Counted from the stretch's first letter, positions 39,642 through 48,946 are shown. The stretch: 64,000 nt of DNA from Streptomyces sp. NBC_01689 (GCF_036250675.1 NZ_CP109592.1:8866001-8930000); one strand, 5' to 3'. A program made the numbers and translations. Notes: generated by a model from the letters alone, not told the origin.

Positions 39642-40256
39642 TTGAGGAAGCACCGCAGGAGGCCCCGCCATTGGACGGCGGTCATCACCGTGATCGCCGC
39701 GAGTGTACTGGCGACACCGTCCGCGGCCCTGGCGCGTCCGGAGACACCGGGGACCGGGACCGTGTCCTCGGCTCACCCGGCGGCCCCCGCGGGCACGGCG
39801 GTACGGGTGTCCGTGGCCGAGGCGCACGTGGTGGCCCTTGTCAACCGGGCCCGCCACAGGGCGGGTTGCTCCCCGGTGAGCCTGAACGCGAAGCTCTCGA
39901 AGGCCGCTCGGGACCACAGCGCGGACATGTCGGACCACCGGAACATGTCGCACCGGGGCTCCGACGGTTCCGGGCCGGGCCGACGGATCGCGCGTGCCGG
40001 GTACGACTGGAGCGCGTACGGCGAGAACGTCGCGTACGGATATCCCACCGCCGCCTCGGTCATGGCCGCCTGGATGGCCAGCCCCGGCCACCGACGCAAC
40101 ATTCTGACCTGTGCGTTCCGGGAGATCGGCGTCGGCCTCGCCCGCCCGGGGAGCTACTGGACGCAGGACTTCGGCGCGACGGCCCGCCGACCGGGGACGC
40201 GTGGTCCCCTGTGGCCCACCGGCTCGCGCGGGACCGGTGCGGCCGGGCGGCGGTGA
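39642..40256 (+). CDS. Secreted CAP (SCP/PR-1)-domain protein
   Basis: A 204-aa exported protein. The signal peptide is basic (RKHRRRPRHW) followed by a hydrophobic core and AxA-type cleavage (SAALARPE). The CAP domain has HVVALVNRARHRAGCSPVSLN, HSADMSDHRNMSHRG, YGENVAYGY and ASPGHRRNILTCAFREIGVG with both active-site-like His. CAP proteins are extracellular; streptomycete members are poorly characterised. The TTG at 39642 has GGAGAGG at 6-nt spacing and gives a normal signal peptide; a GTG at 39621 is the alternative. Confidence 0.88.
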   Translation: MRKHRRRPRHWTAVITVIAASVLATPSAALARPETPGTGTVSSAHPAAPAGTAVRVSVAEAHVVALVNRARHRAGCSPVSLNAKLSKAARDHSADMSDHRNMSHRGSDGSGPGRRIARAGYDWSAYGENVAYGYPTAASVMAAWMASPGHRRNILTCAFREIGVGLARPGSYWTQDFGATARRPGTRGPLWPTGSRGTGAAGRR

Positions 40257-40350
40257 GCCGTGCGAGGGCCGGGCCGGCCCGCGGTCCGGTGCCGCGCACC
40301 GCGCCGGACGGTGGGGAGAGGCGGCGACGCGAACGGCGTGACGGACCGGG

Positions 40351-40785
40351 CTACTTCACGGTGACCGTGACGGCCGGTGACACGGTCTTGTCCGCCTTGA
40401 CGCGCAGTTGCTCCTTGCCCTTCGTGTGGAGCTTGGCGTCCAGGATGTAGGAGCTGCCGTTCTTGATCGTGGTGCTCGCCTTCAGCGAGTTCCACTTGTC
40501 GTCCTTCTTGTGCTGGAGCGTCACCTTGGTGTTGATCTTCAAGCCCTTGGAGCGTCCGGTGAAGGTGACCGACTCTCCCGCCTTCACCTCCGTCTTTCCG
40601 GCCTTGATGGTGATCGATCCCTTGTCGGACGGTGCGGCCCGCGTGGCGCCGGCCGCGGTGAGACCGGCGTGCGGGACACCGGTGGGCCCGGCGGCGAGGG
40701 CGCCGGCGGTGCCCGCCGACAGCAGAGCGGCGGACAGGGCGCCCGCGGCGAGCGCGCGGGCGGTGCGAGAGCGGAGCGTGGACAT
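40351..40785 (-). CDS. Small secreted Ig-like protein
   Basis: A 144-aa protein with a clear signal peptide (RSRTARALAAGALSAALLSAGTAGALA) and a mature part rich in Lys and beta strands: SITIKAGKTEVKAGESVTFTGRSKGLKINTKVTLQHKK. It resembles immunoglobulin-like all-beta secreted proteins of Streptomyces. The ATG at 40785 (AGGAG upstream) is chosen; a GTG one codon earlier is equally possible. No enzyme motif seen. Confidence 0.82.
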   Translation of the reverse strand: MSTLRSRTARALAAGALSAALLSAGTAGALAAGPTGVPHAGLTAAGATRAAPSDKGSITIKAGKTEVKAGESVTFTGRSKGLKINTKVTLQHKKDDKWNSLKASTTIKNGSSYILDAKLHTKGKEQLRVKADKTVSPAVTVTVK

Positions 40786-40984
40786 CACGGTGGACTCCTG
40801 ACGGAAGGCATCCCCCACGTGGCGCACACGGCGTCCCGACGGGTCGGACCGCCTGGTCCCAGGCTATTTGTCCTCGCCGTGGACGGCTACTCGACCCCCG
40901 GGGTCCTCCTCCTCGTACCGATTCACCCCGTGGTCGTGGGGGGGTGAGGAGGGGAACGAGGGGGCGGGGAGCGGGCGGCCGGAG

Positions 40985-41013
40985 CCCGGCCCGCGCACCT
41001 GGCGCGGGCCGGG
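40985..41013 (-). terminator. Terminator of the rhamnosidase gene
   Basis: A perfect 11-bp stem CCCGGCCCGCG / CGCGGGCCGGG with a 7-nt loop, immediately downstream (minus strand) of the GH78 stop codon at 41020. Confidence 0.75.
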
Positions 41014-41019
41014 CAGACG

Positions 41020-44000
41020 CTACGCGCTGAAGCGATGGGTGCCGGAACCGACCCGGTAGACCGCGCAGCCGTCCTCCTCACGCAGGAAGGTGCCGTGGTC
41101 GTGGGTCACCGCCCTCGGGTCAGCCGTGGGGATCCACACCTCCGCCGTGGTGTTCGGAGGCACGTCACAGGTCAGGGCGAAGCGGCCGGAGCGTGTGCGC
41201 CACTGTGTGGAGATCGGCCCGTAGACCGAGGTGAACGTGGCGCGGGCGGAGGTGACGTCACCACCGGGACGCGGCCGTACGACGATCTCCCGGTAGCCGG
41301 GCTTGCCCGCCGAGATGCCCGCGATGTTCGTGTACATCCACTCACCCACCGAGCCGTAGGCGTAGTGGTTGAAGGAGTTCATGTCGGGTGTCTGGAAACT
41401 CCCGTCGGGCTTGATCGAGTCCCAGCGTTCCCACATCGTCGTGGAGCCCTTGTCGATCTGGTAGCCCCAACTGGGGAAGGTGCGCTGCTGCAACAGCCGG
41501 TAGGCGACGTCGGTGTGCCCGGTGTCGGTGAGGACGGGCAGGAGCCGGGGCGTACCGAGGAAGCCCGTCGACAGATGCCAGTCCTTCGCCTCGATCAGGG
41601 CGACGAGACGATCGGCCGCGGCCTTTCTCAGCGCGTCCGGGAGCAGGTTCATGGACAGGGAGAGGACGTACGCGGTCTGCGTGTCCCCCTTCACCCGGCC
41701 GTCGGCGGTCACATAGGCGTTCCGGAACGCCTCGCGTATCCGGCCGAACAGGTCGAGCCAGGGCGCGGCGTCCTCGCCGATCTCCTGGGCGATCCGCGAC
41801 GCGAGGTCGGCGCTGTGCGCGAAGTACGCGGTGGCGATGACGTCCTTGGGCGTCTCGTCCTCGACGTTCAGCCAGTCTCCGTAGCCGCCGGCGGGCCGCA
41901 GCAGCCCGGAGCTGTTCTTCTCCAGGTACTTCAGCCAGGACTGGACGGACGGCCACGCGTCCCGCAGCACCTGCCCGTCCCCGTAGGCCTGGTACAGGGA
42001 CCAGGGGACCGTGACCCCCGCGTCACCCCAGCCGGCGACGCCGTTGCCCACCGTGCCGACCATGGGGGCCACGTCCGTGAACGCGCCGTCCGCGGTCTGC
42101 GCGTCACGCAGGTCCACGAGCCACTTGGCGAGGAAGCGGGCCGACTCCATCGTGTAGGCCGCCGTCGGTGCGAAGACGTTGATGTCGCCGGTCCAGCCCA
42201 GCCGTTCGTCGCGCGCGGGGGTGTCCGTCGGGACGGAGAGGAAGTTGCCGCGCTGTCCCCAGGTGATGTTGCTGTGCAGCTGGTTGAGCATCGGGACGTT
42301 CGTCTCGAACTCGAAGGTGAAGGGGGCGGACGTGTGCATGACGCGCCCGGTCACCGCCTTCGCCGAGGGGGTGCCGGGAAAGCCGGTCAGTTCGACGTAG
42401 CGGAAGCCGTGGAAGGTGAACCGGGGCTCGAACGTCTCCTCGCCGCCGCCCTTGAGCGTGTACGTGTCGGTCGCCGCGGCCGTACGCAGGTTCGCGGTGT
42501 AGAGGGTGCCGTCCGGGTTGAGGACCTCGGCGTGCCGCAGCCGTACCGTCGTGCCCGCCCTGCCGGAGACCCGCAGCCGCACGGAACCGACCATGTTCTG
42601 GCCCAGGTCGAGGACGAAGACGCCCGGCCGGGGCTGGGTCACCTTCCTGACCGGGAGTTCCTCGGCCACCCGCACCGGGCCGTCCGCCTGCGCCACGATC
42701 CGGGCGGGAGCGGCGTCGCCCGCGCCGCGCACGGCGAGCCAGGCCCGGTCGTCGAAGCCGGGGGAGGTCCAGCCGGGGGTCTCCTTGCGCGCGTCGTACG
42801 TCTCGCCGCCCAGCAGGTCCGCGGCGACGATCGGCCCGGAGGCGGCCCGCCAGTCCGGTCCCGAAGTGATCCGCTCACTCGTGCCGTCGGTGTACTCGAC
42901 CTCCAACTGGGCGAGCAGTGCGGGCCGTTCACCGTACTGGTGAGGCCCGAACATACCGACGTTGCCCGCGTACCAGCCGGGCGCCACGTACACACCGAGG
43001 GCGTTGCCGCCCGAGCGCACCAGCGACGTGACGTCGTACGCCTGGTACTGGACGCGTCGGCGGTAGTCGGTCCAGCCGGGAGCGAGATGATCCCGGCCCA
43101 CGCGGCGGCCGTTGAGGTGGGCCTCGTACAGGCCGAGAGCGGTGGCGTAGAGGCGCGCGCGGGAGACCTTCTTGCGAGGCAGCGCGAACTCGTGCCGCAG
43201 CTGGTTGGCGGCATACGACGCGGGAACGACCCTGCCCCATGGTCCGGCGCCCCACGCGGCGGCCTCCTTGGCCGCCGGCCAGGCGCTGTCGTCGAAACCG
43301 GTCTCGCGCCAGGTTCCGGCGGGCTCCTTGTCCGTCGACTTCCAGGAGGCGTCGGTGAGCACCCGCTGCTCGCCGGACGCGGTGTGCAGGGTGAGGACCG
43401 CCACCAGACCGGCCGGCCCCTCGCTCGCGTTGGTCGCCGCTACCGCGAGGACGTTCGTGCCGGACCGCACCTGGGCGAGGACGTCGACGACGGCCGGACG
43501 GCGCCAGCCCTCGTTGTCCGTCGCCAGGTCGGTCCGGGCCACCTCGGTCCCGTTCACGGAGACGGCGTAGACGTTGTCCGCCGTGATGGCCAAGGTCGCC
43601 GCGGTGATCCCGGCCGGGAGATCGACAGTCCGGCGGAACCAACGGGTCGCCGCCGGGGCGCTGTTGGCCGGTTCGCCCTCGGGGAACCAGATCCAGGCGC
43701 TGCCTTCGAGGGACGGCGCGTCGGTGAGGGCCGGGGGAGCGGAGATCCACTCGGCGGACCACTGCGCCGCGTCCATGAGACCGGTCTCCCACCAGGACGG
43801 CTCGCTCCAGCCGGAGACACCGCCGTCGGCACCCCAGACGCGCACGGTCCAGAAGTACCGTGTCCGCGGCGCGAGTCGAGGGCCCGCGTAGGGGACGAGC
43901 ACGGAGTCGCCGGAGGTCACCTTCCCGCTGTCCCAGACATCCGGGTGCGACAGACGCGAGGCGCTCGAGGCGACGCGGATCTGGTACGCGCTCTGACGCG

Positions 44001-44226
44001 TGCCCGGCCCGTCCGAGGTCACCGGCCAGCTCAGCCGGGGGTGTTGCGCGTCGAGGCCCAAGGGGTGCTGAACGTACTCGACGGTCGGCGCGGTGATGCG
44101 CGGGGCGCCGCGCCGGACCCCCGCGGCGGCGGACCCGGACGGTGCGGCCACGGCCGGTCCGGCTCCGGTGGCCATGGCACCCACCGTGGCCACCGCGCCC
44201 GCCAGGATGTTCCTCCTACTGATCAC
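41020..44226 (-). CDS. Secreted alpha-L-rhamnosidase (GH78)
   Basis: A 1068-aa glycosidase. A Tat signal (SRRNILAGAVATVGAMATG) exports it folded. It then has an N-terminal Ig-like domain (LDAQHPRLSWPVTSDGPG), beta-sandwich rhamnosidase N and accessory domains (RLYATALGLYEAHLNGRRVG, WTDYRRRVQYQAYDV), and the (alpha/alpha)6 catalytic barrel. The latter includes TPARDERLGWTGDINVF with the conserved acidic residues (about residue 670), GWGDAGVTVPW, MWERWDS and SFNHYAYGS, and a C-terminal beta domain. It releases rhamnose from plant or cell-wall glycans. GTG start after GAGGGG. Two LacI-type operators upstream suggest sugar control. Confidence 0.95.
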   Translation of the reverse strand: MISRRNILAGAVATVGAMATGAGPAVAAPSGSAAAGVRRGAPRITAPTVEYVQHPLGLDAQHPRLSWPVTSDGPGTRQSAYQIRVASSASRLSHPDVWDSGKVTSGDSVLVPYAGPRLAPRTRYFWTVRVWGADGGVSGWSEPSWWETGLMDAAQWSAEWISAPPALTDAPSLEGSAWIWFPEGEPANSAPAATRWFRRTVDLPAGITAATLAITADNVYAVSVNGTEVARTDLATDNEGWRRPAVVDVLAQVRSGTNVLAVAATNASEGPAGLVAVLTLHTASGEQRVLTDASWKSTDKEPAGTWRETGFDDSAWPAAKEAAAWGAGPWGRVVPASYAANQLRHEFALPRKKVSRARLYATALGLYEAHLNGRRVGRDHLAPGWTDYRRRVQYQAYDVTSLVRSGGNALGVYVAPGWYAGNVGMFGPHQYGERPALLAQLEVEYTDGTSERITSGPDWRAASGPIVAADLLGGETYDARKETPGWTSPGFDDRAWLAVRGAGDAAPARIVAQADGPVRVAEELPVRKVTQPRPGVFVLDLGQNMVGSVRLRVSGRAGTTVRLRHAEVLNPDGTLYTANLRTAAATDTYTLKGGGEETFEPRFTFHGFRYVELTGFPGTPSAKAVTGRVMHTSAPFTFEFETNVPMLNQLHSNITWGQRGNFLSVPTDTPARDERLGWTGDINVFAPTAAYTMESARFLAKWLVDLRDAQTADGAFTDVAPMVGTVGNGVAGWGDAGVTVPWSLYQAYGDGQVLRDAWPSVQSWLKYLEKNSSGLLRPAGGYGDWLNVEDETPKDVIATAYFAHSADLASRIAQEIGEDAAPWLDLFGRIREAFRNAYVTADGRVKGDTQTAYVLSLSMNLLPDALRKAAADRLVALIEAKDWHLSTGFLGTPRLLPVLTDTGHTDVAYRLLQQRTFPSWGYQIDKGSTTMWERWDSIKPDGSFQTPDMNSFNHYAYGSVGEWMYTNIAGISAGKPGYREIVVRPRPGGDVTSARATFTSVYGPISTQWRTRSGRFALTCDVPPNTTAEVWIPTADPRAVTHDHGTFLREEDGCAVYRVGSGTHRFSA

Positions 44227-44249
44227 TACGACCCCTCACGTAGGAATGA

Positions 44250-44261
44250 TGAATCGATTCA
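44250..44261. promoter_or_regulatory. LacI-type operator O1 of rhamnosidase
   Basis: TGAATCGATTCA, a perfect 12-bp palindrome with the central CG of LacI/GalR-family sites, 24 nt upstream of the GH78 start codon. Confidence 0.6.
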
Positions 44262-44389
44262 CATCGGTTGCCGTAGGTGAACGTAGGGGTGCGCGAGGTG
44301 AGGGTCAATGAGTGTGCAGGGACTTTCTTGACGCATCGTCACCGTGGAACGCGCTTGCGGTGGTTGCCGTGTGCCTGATGAGGTCGCCG

Positions 44390-44405
44390 ATTGAACGGTT
44401 TCAAT
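44390..44405. promoter_or_regulatory. LacI-type operator O2 of rhamnosidase
   Basis: ATTGAA-CGGT-TTCAAT, a perfect inverted repeat with central CG, centred about 142 bp from O1. Two LacI-like sites at this distance could support looping. It is also 138 nt upstream of the rightward calcium-binding protein gene. Confidence 0.55.
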
Positions 44406-44542
44406 TCCTGAGTGCGCGGCGGCGGACTGCGTGGGTGCCTGCGCGGACGTCGGTGTCAGCGGCGGGCCGAGATCCGTGTTCCGGCGCGGACGCGTTCCGT
44501 CGGGGGCTGTTTCGGACCGGCGCGCGAGGGCAACCGGCCGCT

Positions 44543-44803
44543 ATGAACAACGGTGAGGACCAGGCGGAGACGATCGAGACCCGGGGGGACGAGCACCATG
44601 TCGTCCTCAGCGCCGACACCAACGGTGACGGCAAGCCCGATGTGTGGATGACCGACACCACGGGAGACGGCAAGGCCGACCTCTACCAGTTCGACACGAC
44701 GGGCGACGGGCAGGTGGACGTCACGATGGTCGAACGAGCCGAGGAGCCAGGCGAGGACCGTGTCGTCGTGGACGGCGACGGAGGCCATCCGATCGAGCCC
44801 TGA
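44543..44803 (+). CDS. Small protein with three DxNxDG-type calcium-binding repeats
   Basis: An 86-aa acidic protein with three tandem loops: DTNGDGKPDVW, DTTGDGKADLY, DTTGDGQVDVT. Each has the DxNxDGxxD pattern of EF-hand-like or dockerin/thrombospondin-type-3 calcium sites, spaced by 13 residues. There is no signal peptide, so it would be cytoplasmic unless exported otherwise. The start ATG at 44543 has only a weak GAGGGC. Function unknown, likely calcium binding. Confidence 0.75.
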   Translation: MNNGEDQAETIETRGDEHHVVLSADTNGDGKPDVWMTDTTGDGKADLYQFDTTGDGQVDVTMVERAEEPGEDRVVVDGDGGHPIEP

Positions 44804-45007
44804 GGCCCGGTGCCGCGCCTCCGCGAGCCCTGCCGGGGGCGGGCGCGCCGGAAGGCCCCGGCACGCCGGGCCCCGGGCCGCCGGTCCGGCTTGATCACGG
44901 GCCGGCGGAGGTGTTCGCCGATGTGCGGGCTCCCCCGAGTCCGGCGTCCGGGTGGGACGGACGAGCCGTCCCGGGCTGGCTCGGGGGAGACGGCGGGGAA
45001 GGGGGCG
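44804..45007. other. Convergent intergenic spacer
   Basis: About 200 nt between the convergent calcium-repeat and cyclophilin genes; nothing distinct apart from GC-rich potential hairpins. Confidence 0.4.
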
Positions 45008-45505
45008 TCAGGCGCCGACGACACCGGACTTGGCGATGGTGATCTTCGCCTTGGTGGCACCGTTGCGGGAACCGAGGGCCTCGACCTGCTTGACGATGTC
45101 CATGCCCTCGACGACCTCGCCGAAGACGACGTGCTTGTTGTCCAGCCAGTCGGTCACGATGGTGGTGATGAAGAACTGCGAACCGTTGGTGTTCGGTCCC
45201 GCGTTCGCCATCGACAGCTGACCGGGCTTGGTGTGCTTGAGCTGGAAGTTCTCGTCGGCGAACTTCTCGCCGTAGATGCTCTTGCCGCCGGTGCCGTCGC
45301 CCCGGGTGAAGTCGCCGCCCTGCAGCATGAACTCCGGGATGACCCGGTGGAAGCTCGAACCCTCGTAACCGAAGCCGTGCACGCCGGTGGCCAGCTCGCG
45401 GAAGTTCCGCGCGGTCTTGGGGACCTCCGTGTCGAACAGCTTGAAGACGATGCGGCCCGCGGGCTCGTCGTTGATGGTGATGTCGAAGTAGACGTTGTCG
45501 CTCAT
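45008..45505 (-). CDS. Peptidyl-prolyl cis-trans isomerase (cyclophilin)
   Basis: A 165-aa cytosolic cyclophilin covering the whole fold: [57 protein letters not shown] (active-site Arg and Gln/Phe), and [18 protein letters not shown]. Accelerates proline isomerisation in protein folding. The ATG at 45505 follows GAGGATG. Confidence 0.97.
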   Translation of the reverse strand: MSDNVYFDITINDEPAGRIVFKLFDTEVPKTARNFRELATGVHGFGYEGSSFHRVIPEFMLQGGDFTRGDGTGGKSIYGEKFADENFQLKHTKPGQLSMANAGPNTNGSQFFITTIVTDWLDNKHVVFGEVVEGMDIVKQVEALGSRNGATKAKITIAKSGVVGA

Positions 45506-45925
45506 GAAGACATCCTCACATCTCCTCGTTCCCCGATGGCACACACCTCCCCGGGTCACGCGCGGGAACCCTCCGTGTTAAGGACTTCCGTGCGGATCAG
45601 GCGGCGGGGCGCGGGGCCCTCCGTGCCTGTCCGCGCCGCGGGCGGCGGTCACCGGGTCCCTTCCGTTCGACCTGGTGCATCCGGGAGCCCTCGCGCCGCG
45701 GTCCCCGCTGCCGCGCGGCAGCGCGCACCCTGCCCCGCCCGGGCCGGCCGACGGTACACCGTGCGCCGGTGTCGCCCGATCGCGGCGACAGGCACTGCCG
45801 CCGCGACGCCGGTCCGCCGGACCGGCGCGCACCCGGCCTGGCGGGGTGCCGTGTCGGCGACGGCGGTCCGCACGCCGGCGGCATGACAAGCTGTACTCTC
45901 CAGCGCCCGAACCCAGGAGGTCAGC
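45506..45925. other. Divergent intergenic region, no gene seen
   Basis: About 420 nt between the cyclophilin and DUF5302 genes. Must hold both promoters; open frames are Arg/Pro-rich shadows. I see no clear operator. Confidence 0.45.
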
Positions 45926-46168
45926 ATGACTGCCGAGTCACAGCCACAAGAAGGTTCGGAGCCCACCGAGGCCGAGAGCCCCGCCCTGACGCCCGACGAC
46001 GACGGGCAGTACGACCTGAAGCGCAAGTTCCGGGAGGCCCTGGACCGCAAGCGCGGGATGCAGGCGGACGGCGCCGGGGGCAACGGCAAACCGGACGCGT
46101 CGAAGATCCGCGGAGCGCACGGCCCGGCGTCCAGCCAGCGGTCCTTCCGTCGCAAGAGCGGCGGCTGA
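45926..46168 (+). CDS. DUF5302 family protein
   Basis: An 80-aa protein: an acidic N-terminus (QPQEGSEPTEAESPALTPDDDG), then DLKRKFREALDRKRGMQADG and a basic tail ending RSFRRKSGG. The KRKFREAL..K and QR.FRRKSG elements are the DUF5302 pattern, a small actinobacterial conserved protein. It is bipolar in charge and probably disordered. Strong AGGAGG before the ATG. Function unknown. Confidence 0.88.
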   Translation: MTAESQPQEGSEPTEAESPALTPDDDGQYDLKRKFREALDRKRGMQADGAGGNGKPDASKIRGAHGPASSQRSFRRKSGG

Positions 46169-46722
46169 TCCCGCCACGCGTCGCATCGCGCGTGCGTTCC
46201 GTTCCGTCGTCGAGCGGAGTGAGCCCGTAGGGACCCGCTCGGCGGGCGGATGGTGCCGCCCGGCCACGTCGCCGAGGGGCTTCCGTCCGCGGCCGCCGCA
46301 CGGTGGGCGAGTCGGAGCGCGCGTCCCGTTCCCCGGTCTGCCCGGCAACGGTCCGGCCGGTCCGCCCGCCGCGACGACGAGGCGGGCAACTCCCGCCGTG
46401 GCGCGAGGCGTCGGCGCAGATGAGGCGGCGTGAGAGCTAGATCCCGATGACGCGGTCCCGATGAAGGTGTCCCGGACGGTGCGCCGACGCGGCGGTGACG
46501 GCCGAGGCGGTGTCGGCGGTACCGTGCACCGGTTCCGGCGCCATCACGCAGGTGCGCGCACGCACTGAGCCGCGGCGGTTGTTCCGTCGGTCCCGGCCCC
46601 GCAGGTCCGTACCGCGGCCGAACGCCCGCTGTCGGTGTCCGAGGGCGGGCGGGTCCCGAACGGTGCGGCCGCGCACGCCACCGGTGCAGCCGACGGGCGC
46701 GGCGACGCTTCCACGCCGGATG
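46169..46722. other. Convergent intergenic region, no gene seen
   Basis: About 550 nt between DUF5302 and the MFS gene. A weak 7-bp dyad CGAGCGG / CCGCTCG (46211-46241) may terminate the DUF5302 transcript; the rest gives only low-quality open frames. Confidence 0.45.
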
Positions 46723-48018
46723 TCACACCAGATCGGCTGCGCTCTCCTGGGCGGGGTTCCGGACCGGGGGCCGGTCCGGACCCTCGGTCCGGGCGGCGGC
46801 ACGCAGCGCCGCCTCGACCCGCCGGTTGCTGGTCATGGACGCCGTGACGGCCGTCATGGCCAGGAGGAGCGCGGCGGCCGCGTAGAGCGGGGTGCGGATG
46901 TCGTAGGCGGTGGCCAGCCAGCCGCCGAGGAAGGCCCCGACGGGGGCGGCGCACATGGCCAGCATGCGGGAGGTGGAAGCGACCCGGCCCATGAGCTGGG
47001 CCGGGACGATCGACTGCCGGAGGGAGGGCGCGAGGACCATCGTGGCGCCCATGCCGGCCCCGCAGACGGCGAGCGCGAGCCCGGCCACGTACGGGTCCGG
47101 AGCAGCGGCCAGGCCCAGGATGGCCAGCCCCTCGACCGCGGCCGTGCAGGTCAGCGCGGTGCCGGTGCCGAGCCGTCGGCCGAGGGCGGAGGCGATGCCC
47201 GCACCGACCAGGCCGCCGGTGGCCTCCGCCGTGAGGAGCAGGCCGAAGCCGTAGGTGTCGATGCCGAGGCGGTCGTGCGCGAAGAGGGCGAGGACGGTCT
47301 CCACGGCGAGGAAGGAGACGTTCCCGACCGCCGGGCGGAGTGCGAGCCCGAGCAGCACCCGGTCCCGGAAGACGTACGAGGCTCCGGCCCGCGCCTGCCG
47401 GAGCAGTGACTCGCGGACCTCCGGCACGGGCCGGGGCAGGGCGGGCAGCGTACGCACGAGCAGTGCGGAGAACAGGAACGACACCGCGTCGGTGAGCAGC
47501 GGAACCGCCCGTCCGAGCGCGAGCAGCGCACTGCCCGCGGGCGGCCCCGCGAAGCCGGACATGGCGGTCTGGGCTCCGCGCAGGCGGGAGTTGGCGCGTT
47601 CGAGGAGTGCGGGGTCGCGGCGGAGCAGATCCGGCAGATAGGCCGTGGCGGCCGTGTCGAAGAAGAGTCCGCCGAGGCCGAGCAGGAAGGCGACGGCCGC
47701 CAGCAGCGGAATGCTCAGGGCGTCGAGCGCGGCCGCCACCGCCGGTATTGCGAGCAGCACCGCACGTGCCGTGTCCGCGACCCACATCGTGCGCCGGCGG
47801 TCCCAGCGGTCCACCAGCGCACCGCCGAGCACCCCGAAGAGCAGCCACGGCAGCGTCCCGGCGGCCGCGACGACGGCGAGCGCCATCGGGTCCCGCGTCA
47901 GCGTCAGCGCGAGCAGCGGCAGTGCGGCATGGGTGACCCCGTCGCCGAGCGAGGAGATCGTCTGAGCGGTCCACAGCCGTCCGAACCCGGTCGGCAGCTT
48001 CCGGATGTCCGAGGTCAC
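46723..48018 (-). CDS. MFS transporter
   Basis: A 431-aa transporter of the 12-helix type: FGRLWTAQTISSLGDGVTHAALPLLALTLTRDP (helix 1), LVDRWDRRRTMWVADTARAVLL (motif A region), ERANSRLRGAQTAMSGFAGPPAGSALL, then a central loop (PEVRESLLRQARAGASYVFRDRVLL) and the C-terminal half. It resembles the macrolide-efflux/MefA-like group. The GTG at 48018 overlaps the ArsR-type gene stop (GTGA), so the two form an operon and the regulator controls the pump. Confidence 0.93.
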   Translation of the reverse strand: MTSDIRKLPTGFGRLWTAQTISSLGDGVTHAALPLLALTLTRDPMALAVVAAAGTLPWLLFGVLGGALVDRWDRRRTMWVADTARAVLLAIPAVAAALDALSIPLLAAVAFLLGLGGLFFDTAATAYLPDLLRRDPALLERANSRLRGAQTAMSGFAGPPAGSALLALGRAVPLLTDAVSFLFSALLVRTLPALPRPVPEVRESLLRQARAGASYVFRDRVLLGLALRPAVGNVSFLAVETVLALFAHDRLGIDTYGFGLLLTAEATGGLVGAGIASALGRRLGTGTALTCTAAVEGLAILGLAAAPDPYVAGLALAVCGAGMGATMVLAPSLRQSIVPAQLMGRVASTSRMLAMCAAPVGAFLGGWLATAYDIRTPLYAAAALLLAMTAVTASMTSNRRVEAALRAAARTEGPDRPPVRNPAQESAADLV

Positions 48019-48566
48019 CTGGCGTCTCCTTCGGTCCGCTCGCTCGATGTGGGGTGGAACAGGGCGAAGACGAGTGACGCGTCCGGCAGCGACGGGTCGG
48101 ACAGCGCCCGGTACTCGTCCGCCAACGCCTCCAGGCGTGCGCCCAGTTGAGCGAACTGCTCCTCGGTGAGCCGCAGATGCGCCATCCGTACGTGCCGTGT
48201 GCCGTCCGCCGGCGAAGCCTCCAGGTCCGCCACCGCGTGCCGCATGAGCACGTCCGGGCCGCCTTCGCCCGGATCCGGCAGCTCGATCGACCGCGCGGCC
48301 ATCGCGTAGTACCGCTCGGTGACCCCGCGGACCTTCCGCGTCCGCACCACCTTCACCAGGCCCGCCCGCTCCAGCAGCCGTACGTGGTAGCTGGAGCTCC
48401 CCTTCGCGAGGCCCACTCGCTCGGCGATCTGCGTGATCGTCGCGGGCTCGAAGCGGAGGACGGCCATGATCCGGTGGCGCGTGAGGCTGGAGACGGCGCG
48501 TAACTGCTCGTCCGTCGTGACGTGGAACGTCTCGGGAAGGCCGGCGGGAAGGTCATCGGTAGGCAT
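48015..48566 (-). CDS. ArsR-type winged-helix transcriptional regulator
   Basis: A 183-aa regulator: LRAVSSLTRHRIMAVLRFEPATITQIAERVGLAKGSSSYHVRLLERAGLVKVVRTRKVRG is the ArsR/SmtB-like helix-turn-helix and wing, followed by a C-terminal effector region. It lacks the ArsR metal Cys pair, as in the drug-sensing branch. The ATG at 48566 has no Shine-Dalgarno; the perfect palindrome at 48573-48596 ends 6 nt upstream, implying autorepression and possibly a leaderless mRNA. Confidence 0.9.
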   Translation of the reverse strand: MPTDDLPAGLPETFHVTTDEQLRAVSSLTRHRIMAVLRFEPATITQIAERVGLAKGSSSYHVRLLERAGLVKVVRTRKVRGVTERYYAMAARSIELPDPGEGGPDVLMRHAVADLEASPADGTRHVRMAHLRLTEEQFAQLGARLEALADEYRALSDPSLPDASLVFALFHPTSSERTEGDAR

Positions 48567-48572
48567 GCGAGT

Positions 48573-48596
48573 AATGGTCAACGATTCTTGACCATT
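48573..48596. promoter_or_regulatory. Palindromic operator of the ArsR-MFS operon
   Basis: AATGGTCAA-N6-TTGACCATT, a perfect 9-bp inverted repeat just before the regulator start codon. Its position would overlap the promoter core. Confidence 0.75.
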
Positions 48597-48946
48597 GCGC
48601 AAGGGGGTGGTGCGCGGAGCTCCGGAACGGACGCCGCGATCACCGTCGGCGGGTCTCGGGTGCCGGCTGTCCGTGCCGGAAGGCGTGGCGGACGGGAAGT
48701 CCGCGGAGAGGGCGCCGCGGACCGTCGGCCCTCACCAGACTCCTACCTTCGGATCCCGGTGAGCGGTGCAAGGAGGAGGCGTGCCGGGGGCGCGCCCTGT
48801 TCCGGGCACGGAGCCCTCGGCGGCGACCGCGCGCGGTGGCGTCGGACGACCAGCCGTCACGGCAGGTAAGAAGTCAGGAAGACGTCGTCGGCCGCGGGTG
48901 ATCCTCGGGTTCGCGACAGCGGCCGCCGCGGTGCACTGTGGAAACC
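48597..48946. other. Divergent intergenic region
   Basis: About 350 nt between the ArsR operator and the PP2C gene; no gene or further dyad seen. The phosphatase promoter must lie at the right end. Confidence 0.4.

Noticed and set aside
41035-44280. A 1081-codon open frame on the plus strand
   Set aside because: It is antisense to the GH78 rhamnosidase gene, Arg/Gly/Val-rich with no domain; a GC-driven shadow frame.
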